Source: Gleimia hominis (lineage in GTDB: Bacteria; Actinomycetota; Actinomycetes; Actinomycetales; Actinomycetaceae). From it: a DNA stretch of 64,000 bases. Numbering within the stretch: the first letter of the stretch is position 1; each line of letters starts with the position of its first letter. A program made the translations under genes and the position numbers. Of this stretch, positions 16,364-25,409 are shown in pieces. The notes beneath the pieces are model-generated. The model was not told where the DNA came from, made no database searches, and worked only from the letters and a program-made list of their open reading frames with translations. The stretch is from the NCBI RefSeq assembly GCF_032085515.1, contig NZ_JASXSX010000005.1, forward strand, positions 1-64,000, written 5' to 3'.

Positions 16364-18006
16364 GTAACGAGTCCAGCTCGGTGCCGCGGCGAGCAACGCG
16401 CCTGTTCAACGCCGCACTCACCAAGGTGGGGTTAGGTACCGTCGGGATGCTGGCGCTAGCCACGCTCGCTTCCCGCGCGTTTGGGTTCTTGCGCTGGATG
16501 GCGCAAAGTGCGTTCGTTGGTTCCGGTAGCCTTGCGGGCGCGTACGCCAGTGCGAACCAGGTGCCGAACATTATTTTTGAAATCGTTATCGGCGGTGCGC
16601 TGTCGGGAATTACCGTTCCGTTGCTGGCCGGGTTGGTTAAGCGCGGACTTAAAGACGACACGTCACGTATCGCCTCGGCCCTGTTGACATGGGTTACTTT
16701 GACGTTGAGCATCCTCGCGGTGGGGGTGTGCGCAGGCGCGCCCCTGATTGCGCAGCTCATTCCCGTGCCAGCGGATACTGTAATCGCAGATCAGCACGCG
16801 CTGCTAACCACGTTCTTGCGCATTTTTGCGTGGCAAATCCCCCTGTACGGCGTGTCCATAGTGTTAACGGGAACGCTTCAGGCGCACAAGCGGTTCATCT
16901 GGCCGGCCCTAATGCCACTGATTTCGTCTGTGGTTACTATCGGCACGTTCGTGGTTTACGCCGCGGTTACCGACCCGCATGTGGGGGTGCTGGTGTTGGG
17001 TTGGGGCACCACCTTGGGGGCGGCCAGTTTGTCCTTGCCGCTGCTGGTTCCCGTGTCGCGTCTAGGGGTGCGTTTGCGGCCTACCTTGAACCTGCGTCGC
17101 AGTGAGGCGCGGCGTGCCTGGGCGCTGGGAATGTCTGGGGTGGGCGCGTTAATCGCCCAGCAGGTGAGTGTGGTCGCGGGTCTGTGGGCGCTGCGTACCT
17201 ACGGTGAGGGGGGGACAGTTGCGATTTTTCAGTACACGCAGGCCGTGTACTGGTTACCGCACGCGGTTTTCATCTACCCGTTGGTAACGGCCGCGTTCCC
17301 GATTCTTTCTGAGCATGGGGAGCAGGGCTGCTCGTCGATCTTTGAACGCACGTGTGCGCGCAGTGCACAGCGGGTGAGTGTCGGTGCGCTCGCGGGAGTG
17401 AGCCTGCTGGTCGCTATGGCACCGGTAGCAGCGCGCTTTTTCAACCTCTTAACCCCGGTTCCGGGTATGCACACTGCTCTTTGTGTCATGGCCCCGTCAC
17501 TGTGGGGGTATGCGCTCTTGTACTTTGGTCAGCGGGCACTCTTGGCCGTTGGGCAGCCGAGGAGGGCGTGGCAAGTTGCTGCGTTGTCCTGGTTGGGGGT
17601 GGCCGCAGCTACGCTCGTTTTGGCGCGCGTACTGACCCCCGCGGAAGGCAGTGGGTACTGGGCGATCACGGCATTTGCCGCAGCCCACACGGTTGGGCTC
17701 ACGCTGGGTGGGTTAGTGGTATTGTTTACGATTCGCCGGCAGTGTTCACCGGCGTGCCTATCTGGATACTGGGGTGTGCTCGTGCGGGCCGCGGCACTGC
17801 TCATTCCCCTGAGTGCGCTTTGTTACGCATGCACTCGGTTGATTGTTACGTGGGGGCAGGGTTTCCTGCAGGGCCTCCTGGCGTGTATCGCGGCGGCACT
17901 GGTGGGGATGGGGTTGCTCGCCGCGTGCATCATGACCATCGGGGCAAAGAGCGTTCTGGCAATTTTGAGAACTCGGATAAGTGAAAGTGATGAGGATGAT
18001 TGCTGA
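16360..18006 (+). CDS. murJ: Lipid II flippase MurJ (MviN family)
   Basis: Polytopic protein of 548 residues with about fourteen membrane segments, moving lipid II across the membrane. The N-terminal region (GMLALATLASRAFGFLRWM...AYASANQVPN) is characteristic of MurJ. The sequence lacks the C-terminal kinase-like and sugar-binding domains found in mycobacterial MviN. Its ATG overlaps the stop of the preceding gene (ATGA). The C-terminus overlaps the Nudix gene by 26 bp if the upstream start of that gene is used. Confidence 0.92.
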   Translation: MSNESSSVPRRATRLFNAALTKVGLGTVGMLALATLASRAFGFLRWMAQSAFVGSGSLAGAYASANQVPNIIFEIVIGGALSGITVPLLAGLVKRGLKDDTSRIASALLTWVTLTLSILAVGVCAGAPLIAQLIPVPADTVIADQHALLTTFLRIFAWQIPLYGVSIVLTGTLQAHKRFIWPALMPLISSVVTIGTFVVYAAVTDPHVGVLVLGWGTTLGAASLSLPLLVPVSRLGVRLRPTLNLRRSEARRAWALGMSGVGALIAQQVSVVAGLWALRTYGEGGTVAIFQYTQAVYWLPHAVFIYPLVTAAFPILSEHGEQGCSSIFERTCARSAQRVSVGALAGVSLLVAMAPVAARFFNLLTPVPGMHTALCVMAPSLWGYALLYFGQRALLAVGQPRRAWQVAALSWLGVAAATLVLARVLTPAEGSGYWAITAFAAAHTVGLTLGGLVVLFTIRRQCSPACLSGYWGVLVRAAALLIPLSALCYACTRLIVTWGQGFLQGLLACIAAALVGMGLLAACIMTIGAKSVLAILRTRISESDEDDC

Positions 18007-18628
18007 TAAACCCACGAGCTTCCCAGTTGTTGCCCACGACCGGGTGTGGCGTGGAGCCGTGTTTGACATGGATGAGGACCGCGTTCAACTTAGCGAAAAC
18101 ACTACGGTGGTGCGGCACTACGTGGCCCACACGGGAGCGGTTGCGATCGTGGCACTCAGGTGGAATGACGGGCGGCCGCAAGTGGCGTTGGTTAATCAGT
18201 ATCGCCACCCCGTGCAGGCCACTTTGTGGGAGATCCCAGCTGGCCTGCTGGATAAGCCGGGAGAACGCCCGCTGGACGCTGCTAAACGCGAGCTAAAAGA
18301 GGAAACTGACCTGGAGGCGCAGCGCTGGGACGTGCTTGTGGATTTCTTTACTTCCCCGGGCGGGTCGACGGAAGCGTTGCGGATTTATTTAGCGCGTGAG
18401 GTTTCCGAGGTTCCCCTTGGTGAGCGGTTTGAACGCGAGGATGAGGAGGCGCTGATGCAGACCCGGTGGGTGGATCTGGAGGAGGCAGTTGCAGCCATTC
18501 ATGGCGGGCAGTTACATAACCCGTCGGCGGTAATGGGGCTATTAGCCACGAAATCTGCGCTCGATAAAGATTGGGCACCCTTACGTCCTTCTGACGCGCC
18601 GTGGATGCGTTCGCCTCTGGGTAGATAA
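17981..18628 (+). CDS. Nudix hydrolase, ADP-ribose pyrophosphatase-like
   Basis: Predicted to hydrolyse ADP-ribose or a related nucleoside diphosphate sugar. The Nudix box is GERPLDAAKRELKEETDLEA, preceded by the strand WEIPAGLLDKPG typical of ADP-ribose pyrophosphatases. The same gene follows this cluster in mycobacteria. The start is uncertain: GTG 17981, ATG 17990 and ATG 17996 are all in frame and none has a strong ribosome site. Coupling to murJ is likely. Confidence 0.85.
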   Translation: MKVMRMIADKPTSFPVVAHDRVWRGAVFDMDEDRVQLSENTTVVRHYVAHTGAVAIVALRWNDGRPQVALVNQYRHPVQATLWEIPAGLLDKPGERPLDAAKRELKEETDLEAQRWDVLVDFFTSPGGSTEALRIYLAREVSEVPLGERFEREDEEALMQTRWVDLEEAVAAIHGGQLHNPSAVMGLLATKSALDKDWAPLRPSDAPWMRSPLGR

Positions 18629-18670
18629 CAGCACTGTCCAGCACGTACTAGCAGGTTCCATCTTGGTGAG

Positions 18671-18706
18671 GGTTACCTAAGTGTTGTAGGTAATCACTTT
18701 AAGTAA
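18671..18706. promoter_or_regulatory. Inverted repeat upstream of sufR, candidate SufR operator
   Basis: Two nested inverted repeats lie about 100 bp upstream of sufR. GGTTACCT (18671-18678) faces AGGTAATC (18688-18695), and TTACCTAAGTG (18673-18683) faces CACTTTAAGTAA (18695-18706). SufR proteins repress their own suf operon by binding palindromes, so this is the best autoregulatory site here. Binding is inferred. Confidence 0.45.
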
Positions 18707-18806
18707 TGAGTTTGTTGCGTAAAAGCGCTAGGCTAGTTGCGCAGCGTATTTGACGCAGCGGGCTCTCCTGTCACGTGAGGGCTCCTGAATTTGGAAGGAG
18801 GACAAC

Positions 18807-19496
18807 GTGGCCCCAAGCGAAGAACCGCAAGGCACGCGCGAACAGGTCCTCGACCTCGTTGTCGAGAAAGGGCCGGTGACGTCCACTGTTATAGCCCGTA
18901 TCCTCGGATTAACAACTGCTGCGGTGCGACGCCACATCACCTCGTTGGAAGCGGCGGGGGAAATTGAAGAACACGAAATCGTTAGCACTAAGCCGCGTGG
19001 TCGAGGCCGACCGGCGCGACACTACGTGGCGACGGAAGCAGCTCACGACCAGCTGACCGATAGTTATTCAGAGATCGCGAACCGGGCGCTATCGTATTTG
19101 GCGCAGACAGCCGGCGAAGGTGCGATCGAAAGTTTTGCTGCGGCGCGCAGCCGCGAGATTGAACGCAAATATGCGCCTATTATCCGGGCGGCAGGTAACG
19201 ACCCTCGGGCGCAAGCGATGGCCCTGGCAGATGCGTTAACCCAAGATGGGTACGCAGCTAGTGTGCGCGACGTGGGGGCGGGTAACTTTGCTGTCCAACT
19301 GTGTCAAGGTCACTGCCCCATATTGACGGTGGCGGAAGAGTTCCCACAGCTGTGTGAAGCGGAGACACAGGCGTTCGCACGTCTGCTCGACGTGCACGTA
19401 CAGCGGTTGGCGACCCTAACGGGGGGCGAACACGTGTGTACCACCCACATTCCCGTGGCTTCGATTACTAAACGTCCCCGGTGGAACAACAGCTGA
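18807..19496 (+). CDS. sufR: Iron-sulfur-sensing repressor SufR
   Basis: A transcription factor expected to bind an Fe-S cluster and repress the following suf operon when clusters are sufficient. A winged helix-turn-helix fills residues 10-75 (VTSTVIARILGLTTAAVRRHI). Cysteines C166, C170, C183 and C211 provide candidate cluster ligands (spacing CxxxC, x12, C, x27, C). The start is GTG 18807, six bases after GGAGG. It sits 33 bp before sufB on the same strand. Confidence 0.9.
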   Translation: MAPSEEPQGTREQVLDLVVEKGPVTSTVIARILGLTTAAVRRHITSLEAAGEIEEHEIVSTKPRGRGRPARHYVATEAAHDQLTDSYSEIANRALSYLAQTAGEGAIESFAAARSREIERKYAPIIRAAGNDPRAQAMALADALTQDGYAASVRDVGAGNFAVQLCQGHCPILTVAEEFPQLCEAETQAFARLLDVHVQRLATLTGGEHVCTTHIPVASITKRPRWNNS

Positions 19497-19529
19497 GCTC
19501 GATCGCGGTATTGAGTAGAAAGGAAATCT

Positions 19530-20975
19530 ATGTCTACAACATCTCCGGTTGCGAAGAACGAGAAGCAACTGGCCGATGAAGAGATCATCGATTCAATCGG
19601 TGCCTACGAATATGGATGGCATGACACGGATCTGTACGGTAAAGACGCGCAGCGTGGTTTAACGGAAGAGCTTGTCCGCCACATTTCTAAAATCAAAGGT
19701 GAGCCCGAATGGATGCTGGAGCGCCGCCTCAAGGGGTTTAAAGCTTGGCAGCGGAAACCGATTCCTAAGTGGGGCCCGAAAATTGATGATATCGATTACG
19801 ACAAGTTCAAGTACTACGTGCGGCCAACGGATCGGGTTGCGCAGTCTTGGGATGATCTGCCAGATGAAATCAAGCACACGTACGACCGATTGGGGATTCC
19901 TGAGGCAGAACGCAACCGCTTGGTAGCAGGCGTTGCGGCGCAGTACGAGTCCGAAGTGGTTTACCAGCAGATCCAAGAGGACCTGGAGCGTCAGGGTGTG
20001 GTGTTCCTCGACACCGACACGGGGCTGAAGAAGTACCCGGAGCTGTTCGAGAAGTACTTCGGTAAATCGATTCCAGCGGGGGACAATAAGTTCGCGGCTT
20101 TGAACACGGCGGCATGGTCGGGTGGTTCCTTCGTTTACGTCCCACCGGGGGTTCACGTGGAGATTCCGCTGCAGGCTTATTTCCGGATTAATACGGAGGC
20201 GATGGGACAGTTCGAACGCACCCTCATTATTGCCGATGAGGGCTCGTATGTGCACTACGTTGAGGGGTGCACAGCACCGATTTATGACACGAACTCGTTG
20301 CACGCCGCGATTGTGGAGATTTTCGTGGCGAAAGACGCGCGCGTTCGGTACACGACCATTCAGAACTGGTCCAACAACGTCCTCAACCTAGTGACGCAGC
20401 GTGCAATGGTTGAAGAGGGCGGATCCATGGAGTGGGTCGATGGCAACATCGGTTCCTCAGTGACCATGAAGTACCCGGCGTGCTACCTGATGGGTGAGCA
20501 CGCGCGTGGGGAAACACTGTCGATTGGTTTCGCCGGGGAAGGTCAGCACCAAGACACGGGTGCGAAGATGATTCACATGGCGCCGCACACTTCCTCTTCG
20601 ATTGTCGCAAAATCGGTGGCCCGCGGAGGCGGCCGATCGTCATACCGCGGTCTGGTGGAAGTACACAAACGCGCGACGCATTCGAAGTCCAACGTGCTGT
20701 GCGACGCCTTGCTGGTAGACAAGATTTCGCGTTCCGACACATACCCGTACGTGGATGTGCGCACGGACGACGTGGAGATGGGCCACGAAGCCACTGTGTC
20801 TAAAGTCAGTGAAGACCAGTTGTTCTACCTGATGAGCCGCGGCCTGGAAGAAACGGAAGCGATGGCCATGATTGTGCGTGGTTTCGTGGAGCCGATCGCG
20901 CGTGAGTTGCCGATGGAATACGCGTTGGAGTTAAACCGTCTAATCGAGTTGCAAATGGAAGGATCTGTCGGATGA
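19530..20975 (+). CDS. sufB: Fe-S cluster assembly scaffold SufB
   Basis: Scaffold subunit of the SufBCD complex on which Fe-S clusters are built. Length of 481 residues and blocks such as NTAAWSGGSFVYVPPGV, EGCTAPIY, the conserved Cys in NVLCDALL and the C-terminal LFYLMSRGL identify it. A good site (AGAAAGGAAAT) precedes ATG 19530. No intein is present, unlike mycobacterial SufB. The stop overlaps the sufD start. Confidence 0.96.
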   Translation: MSTTSPVAKNEKQLADEEIIDSIGAYEYGWHDTDLYGKDAQRGLTEELVRHISKIKGEPEWMLERRLKGFKAWQRKPIPKWGPKIDDIDYDKFKYYVRPTDRVAQSWDDLPDEIKHTYDRLGIPEAERNRLVAGVAAQYESEVVYQQIQEDLERQGVVFLDTDTGLKKYPELFEKYFGKSIPAGDNKFAALNTAAWSGGSFVYVPPGVHVEIPLQAYFRINTEAMGQFERTLIIADEGSYVHYVEGCTAPIYDTNSLHAAIVEIFVAKDARVRYTTIQNWSNNVLNLVTQRAMVEEGGSMEWVDGNIGSSVTMKYPACYLMGEHARGETLSIGFAGEGQHQDTGAKMIHMAPHTSSSIVAKSVARGGGRSSYRGLVEVHKRATHSKSNVLCDALLVDKISRSDTYPYVDVRTDDVEMGHEATVSKVSEDQLFYLMSRGLEETEAMAMIVRGFVEPIARELPMEYALELNRLIELQMEGSVG

Positions 20976-22156
20976 CGATAGCCGATACGATGGCACGTAA
21001 ACACAGTCACGGAGAAGGTACGCAACACACGTATTCCTCCAGGGCGGATCGGCCGACCTCATTCGACCCCGCGGATATCCCAGTGCCAACGCGGCACGCT
21101 GAAGATTGGCGTTTCACCCCTCTGCGTCGCATTGACGCACTGTTCGAACCCAAGGATTACTCGGCGGTTAACTGCCCGGTAGACGTAACGCTCGCGGGCA
21201 ACGCGACGTTCGAGGTTGTGGGCATGGACGACGACAGGGTCGCGCCCGTGTTGGCGCCCGGGGACCGCACCGGAGTAGTTTCGTGGGCTGCGGCACGCGA
21301 GACGAACCTCATTGAGATCCCAGCAGACTCGAAAATTGATGAGCCCATAATGGTGTCCACTGCGGGCACTGACGGCCTGCAGAGCCAACGGATCTATGTG
21401 CGCGCTCACACCGGTTCTGAAGCGGTGGTGGTGCTTTCACATTCTGGAAGTGGCAAGCTGAACCAAACTGTGGAAGTGGACGCGCAAGATGGCGCTAAAC
21501 TCACGGTCGTGACATTGCAGGAATGGGATCGCGACGCGATCCACGCGTCAAACCACCGCCTCCGCGCGGGGAAAGAAACGGAGCTGCGCCACATCGTCAT
21601 TTCTTTCGGTGGCGACATGGTGCGCATCTGTACAGACACGGAGTTCGCGGCTCCACGTGGGCGAATCGAACTGTACGGACTGTACTACGTCGACGAAGGC
21701 CAGCACTTGGAGCACCGCCCCTACATTGCACATACGCAACCAGACTGCTACTCGCGCGTCACCTACAAGGGCGCGTTGCAGGGTGAGGATGCGCATTCCG
21801 TTTGGGTGGGCGATTGCCTCATCGGAGAGGATGCGGACGGAACGGATACGTACGAACTGAACCGCAACCTGGTGTTGACGCAAGGGCCGAAAGCGGATTC
21901 GGTGCCGAACCTCGAGATTGAAAACGGTGAGATCGAAGGTGCGGGACACGCCTCGGCAACCGGCCGGTTTGACGATGAACAGCTGTTCTACCTGATGAGC
22001 CGCGGGGTGCCGGAGATGGAGGCGCGCCGCCTGGTGGTGCGCGGATTCTTTGCGGAACTAATCAACGAGATCGGGGTGCCTGCCATCCAGGATCACCTGA
22101 TGGAGTCCGTGGAAGAGGAACTGCAACGCGGCGGCTCTTTAGTTTTCGATAAATAG
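20972..22156 (+). CDS. sufD: Fe-S cluster assembly protein SufD
   Basis: Paralogue of SufB that pairs with it in the scaffold. The C-terminal beta-helix block includes the conserved His in GAGHASATG and the shared LFYLMSRGVPEMEA motif. Length of 394 residues is normal. Its ATG overlaps the sufB stop (ATGA), giving coupled synthesis in equal amounts. The N-terminal 40 residues are variable and polar. Confidence 0.95.
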   Translation: MTIADTMARKHSHGEGTQHTYSSRADRPTSFDPADIPVPTRHAEDWRFTPLRRIDALFEPKDYSAVNCPVDVTLAGNATFEVVGMDDDRVAPVLAPGDRTGVVSWAAARETNLIEIPADSKIDEPIMVSTAGTDGLQSQRIYVRAHTGSEAVVVLSHSGSGKLNQTVEVDAQDGAKLTVVTLQEWDRDAIHASNHRLRAGKETELRHIVISFGGDMVRICTDTEFAAPRGRIELYGLYYVDEGQHLEHRPYIAHTQPDCYSRVTYKGALQGEDAHSVWVGDCLIGEDADGTDTYELNRNLVLTQGPKADSVPNLEIENGEIEGAGHASATGRFDDEQLFYLMSRGVPEMEARRLVVRGFFAELINEIGVPAIQDHLMESVEEELQRGGSLVFDK

Positions 22157-22225
22157 GGCTGCGGCGCAGGGACCCAACCTTGCCAACAGTTTGCGTAGAC
22201 GTTTAAGAGAAGTAGAAGGATTCTG

Positions 22226-22978
22226 ATGACAACGCTTGATATTAAAGACCTACACGTGAGTGTGGAAACGCCGGAGGGCACGAAGAACATTTTGAAGGGC
22301 GTGAACCTCACGGTGAATTCCGGGGAGATTCACGCGATCATGGGACCGAACGGGTCGGGTAAGTCCACCCTCGCGTATGCGCTGGCCGGTCACCCGAAGT
22401 ACATTATCGATTCCGGTTCGGTGACGTTGGATGGCGAAGATGTGCTAGAGATGACGCCGGATGAGCGTGCTCACGCGGGCATGTTCCTGGCGATGCAGTA
22501 CCCCGTTGAGGTTATGGGGGTTACGGTTTCGAACTTCTTGCGCACCGCTAAAACCGCGATTCAGGGGGAGGCCCCGAAGCTGCGGTCTTGGGTTAAAGAG
22601 GTGAACGAGGCGATGCACAACCTGCGGATGGATCCGCAGTTTGCGCAGCGCGATGTGAACGTGGGGTTCTCCGGTGGGGAGAAGAAGCGTTTAGAGATCC
22701 TGCAGATGGAGCTGTTGAAACCGTCGATGGCGATTTTGGATGAGACCGATTCGGGCCTGGACGTGGACGCGCTCAGGGTTGTGTCTGAGGGTGTGAACCG
22801 CGCGCACGAGAAGACGAACATGGGCGTGATTTTGGTGACGCACTACACGCGGATTTTGAAGTACATCAAACCTGACTTTGTGCACGTGTTCGTGGATGGT
22901 CGGATCGCGGATCAGGGCGGTCCGGATCTTGCGGATCGGTTGGAAGAAGAAGGTTACGACCGCTACCAGAAAGCGTAA
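22226..22978 (+). CDS. sufC: Fe-S assembly ATPase SufC
   Basis: ABC-type ATPase that drives the SufBD scaffold; it is not a transporter. It has Walker A GPNGSGKST, signature FSGGEKKR and Walker B AILDETDSGLD. The 69-bp gap after sufD is the longest in the operon and contains AGAAGTAGAAGGA before the ATG. Length of 250 residues is typical. Confidence 0.96.
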   Translation: MTTLDIKDLHVSVETPEGTKNILKGVNLTVNSGEIHAIMGPNGSGKSTLAYALAGHPKYIIDSGSVTLDGEDVLEMTPDERAHAGMFLAMQYPVEVMGVTVSNFLRTAKTAIQGEAPKLRSWVKEVNEAMHNLRMDPQFAQRDVNVGFSGGEKKRLEILQMELLKPSMAILDETDSGLDVDALRVVSEGVNRAHEKTNMGVILVTHYTRILKYIKPDFVHVFVDGRIADQGGPDLADRLEEEGYDRYQKA

Positions 22979-22984
22979 GTATTG

Positions 22985-24268
22985 ATGGAAGAGCTGAACT
23001 CCGGGGCGTTGAGCGTGCAGGAAGTGGAGGCGTTGCGCCACCAGTTTCCGATACTTTCACGCCCTGGCCGCTCTGGGGATCCGATTGCGTATTTGGATTC
23101 GTCTGCTACCGCGCAGAAACCACAGTGTGTGATTGATGCTGAAGCGCAGTTTTATGAGCACACGAATGCGGCGGTGAATCGGGGCACTCACCTGTTGGGG
23201 GACGAGTCCACTCAGGCGTTTGAGGATGCGCGCGAGACGGTTGCGGCGTTTGTGGGGGCGCAGCCCGACGAGTTGGTGTGGACGAAGAACGCCACGGAAG
23301 CGTTGAACTTAGTGGCGTACGCGTTCTCTAATGCAACTGCGGAGAACCTCGATGGGCCGTTCAAGTTGGGGCCGGGTGACCGGGTGGTGACGACCCGCAG
23401 TGAGCACCATGCGAACCTGATTCCCTGGCAGGAGCTGTGCCGGAAGACGGGTGCTGAGTTTGCTTATCTGGATTTGGATGAGCAAGGGCGGATCGACTTG
23501 GCGACTTTGGACGCTATAACGAAGAACACGAAGGTCGTTGCGTTTACGCACGTGTCTAATGTGACGGGCGCGATTTCGCCAGTTAAGCAGATCGTTGAGG
23601 CAGCTCGCGCGGTGGGTGCGTTGGTGGTGCTAGACACCACGCAGTCGTCCGCGCACATGCCGATTGATGTGCAGCAGCTGGGCGTGGATTTTGCTTGTTT
23701 TTCGTCCCATAAGATGTGCGGACCGACGGGAGTTGGTGCGTTGTGGGGGCGGGCGGATTTGTTGGAGCAGATGCCGCCGGTGCTCACCGGTGGTTCGATG
23801 ATCGCGACTGTGACGATGGAGCAGGCGATTTACCAGGATCCGCCGGCACGGTTTGAGGCAGGTTCGCAACCTGTGGCTCAGGCTGTGGGGTGGGCACGGG
23901 CCGTGAAGTTCTTGCGTGAGGTGGGGATGGATCGGATTGCCGCGTATGAGGATCAGATTACTGCGCAGCTTCTTGAAGGTGTGCGGGGAGTCGATGGAGT
24001 GCGTATCCTAGGCCCGCAGGACCCTGCTGGGCGCATTGGAGTGGTTTCTTTTGCGTTGGATGGGGTGCATCCGCACGATGTGGGCCAGTTTTTGGATGGT
24101 GCTTCTGTAGCGGTTCGGGTGGGGCATCATTGTGCGATTCCGTTGCATACGTTCTTTGGGGTGCGGTCTTCTACGCGGGCTTCTGCGTCGTTAACGACTA
24201 CGCCTGCTGAAGTGGATCGGTTGGTGCGTGCGCTGCGGGGTGTTCGCGAGTTTTTCGTAGGAGGTTAA
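22985..24268 (+). CDS. sufS: Cysteine desulfurase SufS
   Basis: PLP enzyme that takes sulfur from cysteine and passes it to SufU. The PLP lysine is in SSHKMCGPTG and the catalytic cysteine in VGHHCAIPLH. The frame opens at a TTG (22982), but the ATG at 22985 immediately after it is the likelier start. It follows sufC by 6 bp. The product is 427 residues, as expected. Confidence 0.95.
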   Translation: MEELNSGALSVQEVEALRHQFPILSRPGRSGDPIAYLDSSATAQKPQCVIDAEAQFYEHTNAAVNRGTHLLGDESTQAFEDARETVAAFVGAQPDELVWTKNATEALNLVAYAFSNATAENLDGPFKLGPGDRVVTTRSEHHANLIPWQELCRKTGAEFAYLDLDEQGRIDLATLDAITKNTKVVAFTHVSNVTGAISPVKQIVEAARAVGALVVLDTTQSSAHMPIDVQQLGVDFACFSSHKMCGPTGVGALWGRADLLEQMPPVLTGGSMIATVTMEQAIYQDPPARFEAGSQPVAQAVGWARAVKFLREVGMDRIAAYEDQITAQLLEGVRGVDGVRILGPQDPAGRIGVVSFALDGVHPHDVGQFLDGASVAVRVGHHCAIPLHTFFGVRSSTRASASLTTTPAEVDRLVRALRGVREFFVGG

Positions 24269-24274
24269 GCGGTT

Positions 24275-24748
24275 GTGGATGATTTGCAGACTTTGTATCA
24301 GCAGGTGATTTTGGATCACTCGCGGGAACGCAATGGGTTTGGTGATTTGCCGCAGAACCCGTCTGCCACGTCGTATCAGGTGAATCCGACGTGTGGGGAT
24401 GAGGTCACGGTGGCTGTTGATGTGGCTGATGGTGAGCTTGAGCGCATGGTGTGGAATGGTGACGGTTGTTCTATTTCGCAGGCGTCTTTGTCGATTATGA
24501 CGGATTTGATTGATGGTAAGTCGGTGGAGGAGATTGGTTCTCTGTACCGGGATTTTGAAACGATGATGCATTCGCGTAATCGGGGTGTGGATGAGCAGCT
24601 TTTGGACCATTTGGAGGATGGGGCTGCGTTGGAGGGGACTTCGCAGTTCCCGAATCGGATTAAGTGCGCGTTGCTTGGCTGGTATGCGTTGAAGGACGCG
24701 TTGGCTAAGACTGGTGTGAATATTGTTGAGGAGGGGCAGGATGGATAA
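24275..24748 (+). CDS. sufU: Fe-S cluster assembly sulfur-transfer protein SufU
   Basis: Zinc-containing sulfur acceptor for SufS. The zinc/sulfur ligands are visible: NPTCGDEV, GDGCSISQAS and RIKCALLGW, including the Asp after the first Cys. Start GTG 24275 follows AGGAGG. Length of 157 residues is standard. It overlaps sufT by 8 bp. Confidence 0.95.
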   Translation: MDDLQTLYQQVILDHSRERNGFGDLPQNPSATSYQVNPTCGDEVTVAVDVADGELERMVWNGDGCSISQASLSIMTDLIDGKSVEEIGSLYRDFETMMHSRNRGVDEQLLDHLEDGAALEGTSQFPNRIKCALLGWYALKDALAKTGVNIVEEGQDG

Positions 24749-25145
24749 CCCGATGGCTAATCCGGAGCCGGTGGAGCAGCGGTTCGCACCGGTGGAACCG
24801 GAACGGTTGGATGGTTGGGATAAGTCTTCTGAGGGAACGTTATCAGCTGATGACGTGGAGGAAGCACTGAAAGACGTGATTGACCCTGAGTTGGGGATAA
24901 ACATTGTTGATCTGGGTCTTGTGTACGGTATTGCCGTGGATAAGGACAACTTTGTGGACATCGATATGACGCTGACCTCGGCAGCTTGCCCGCTTACAGA
25001 TGTGATTGAGAACCAGGCACAAATGATGCTGGCCGATGTGGCTTCTGGTACAGCAATCAATTGGGTGTGGATGCCACCCTGGGGACCTGATCGGATTACG
25101 GATGATGGGCGAGAGCAGTTGCGCGCTTTAGGTTTCAACGTTTAA
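24741..25145 (+). CDS. sufT: MIP18/DUF59 family Fe-S maturation protein SufT
   Basis: Small cytosolic factor of the MIP18 family that aids Fe-S protein maturation and closes the suf operon in many Actinobacteria. The family core is VEEALKDVIDPELGINIVDLG followed by TSAACPLTD with its conserved Cys. ATG 24741 lies after GAGGAGGGGC inside the end of sufU, so the frame upstream of it is not used. The product has 134 residues. Confidence 0.92.
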   Translation: MDNPMANPEPVEQRFAPVEPERLDGWDKSSEGTLSADDVEEALKDVIDPELGINIVDLGLVYGIAVDKDNFVDIDMTLTSAACPLTDVIENQAQMMLADVASGTAINWVWMPPWGPDRITDDGREQLRALGFNV

Positions 25146-25163
25146 CTGCGTTTCATTTTCTCT

Positions 25164-25194
25164 GCTCCGCTGGGTTGACCCAGCGGAGCTTTTT
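25164..25194 (+). terminator. Rho-independent terminator of the suf operon
   Basis: A perfect 11-bp GC stem (25164-25174 with 25179-25189) with a TTGA loop is followed directly by TTTTT and further T-rich sequence. It lies 19 bp after the sufT stop. Confidence 0.95.
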
Positions 25195-25203
25195 CTTGTT
25201 CAC

Positions 25204-25401
25204 ATGAGGACAATTGGACGTGCGTATGCGGCTTTGCTGGTGGTGCTGGGCGTAACAATATTCAGGGGGTGGCAACCTGTGTTTGATTTGAGGCTTCCAC
25301 CCGTGGGGATTATTTGTGGGATAGTGGTCGGCGTTATAGGTGGGTTGGTGGCGATCAGGCGGGCTGCGAAAGTGGAGCCTTCTGATGCTCTGCGTAGCTG
25401 A
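25204..25401 (+). pseudogene. C-terminal remnant of an FtsX/MacB-type ABC permease
   Basis: A 65-residue frame with two hydrophobic segments ends IRRAAKVEPSDALRS, the hallmark C-terminus of FtsX-like permeases (AARIDPAEALR). It is far too short for the family (usually 350-850 residues), and nothing upstream encodes the rest. No ribosome site precedes the ATG and the suf terminator stands immediately before it. It therefore looks like the tail of a decayed transporter, oriented opposite to the intact permease next to it. Confidence 0.65.
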
Positions 25402-25409
25402 TGTGTGTG

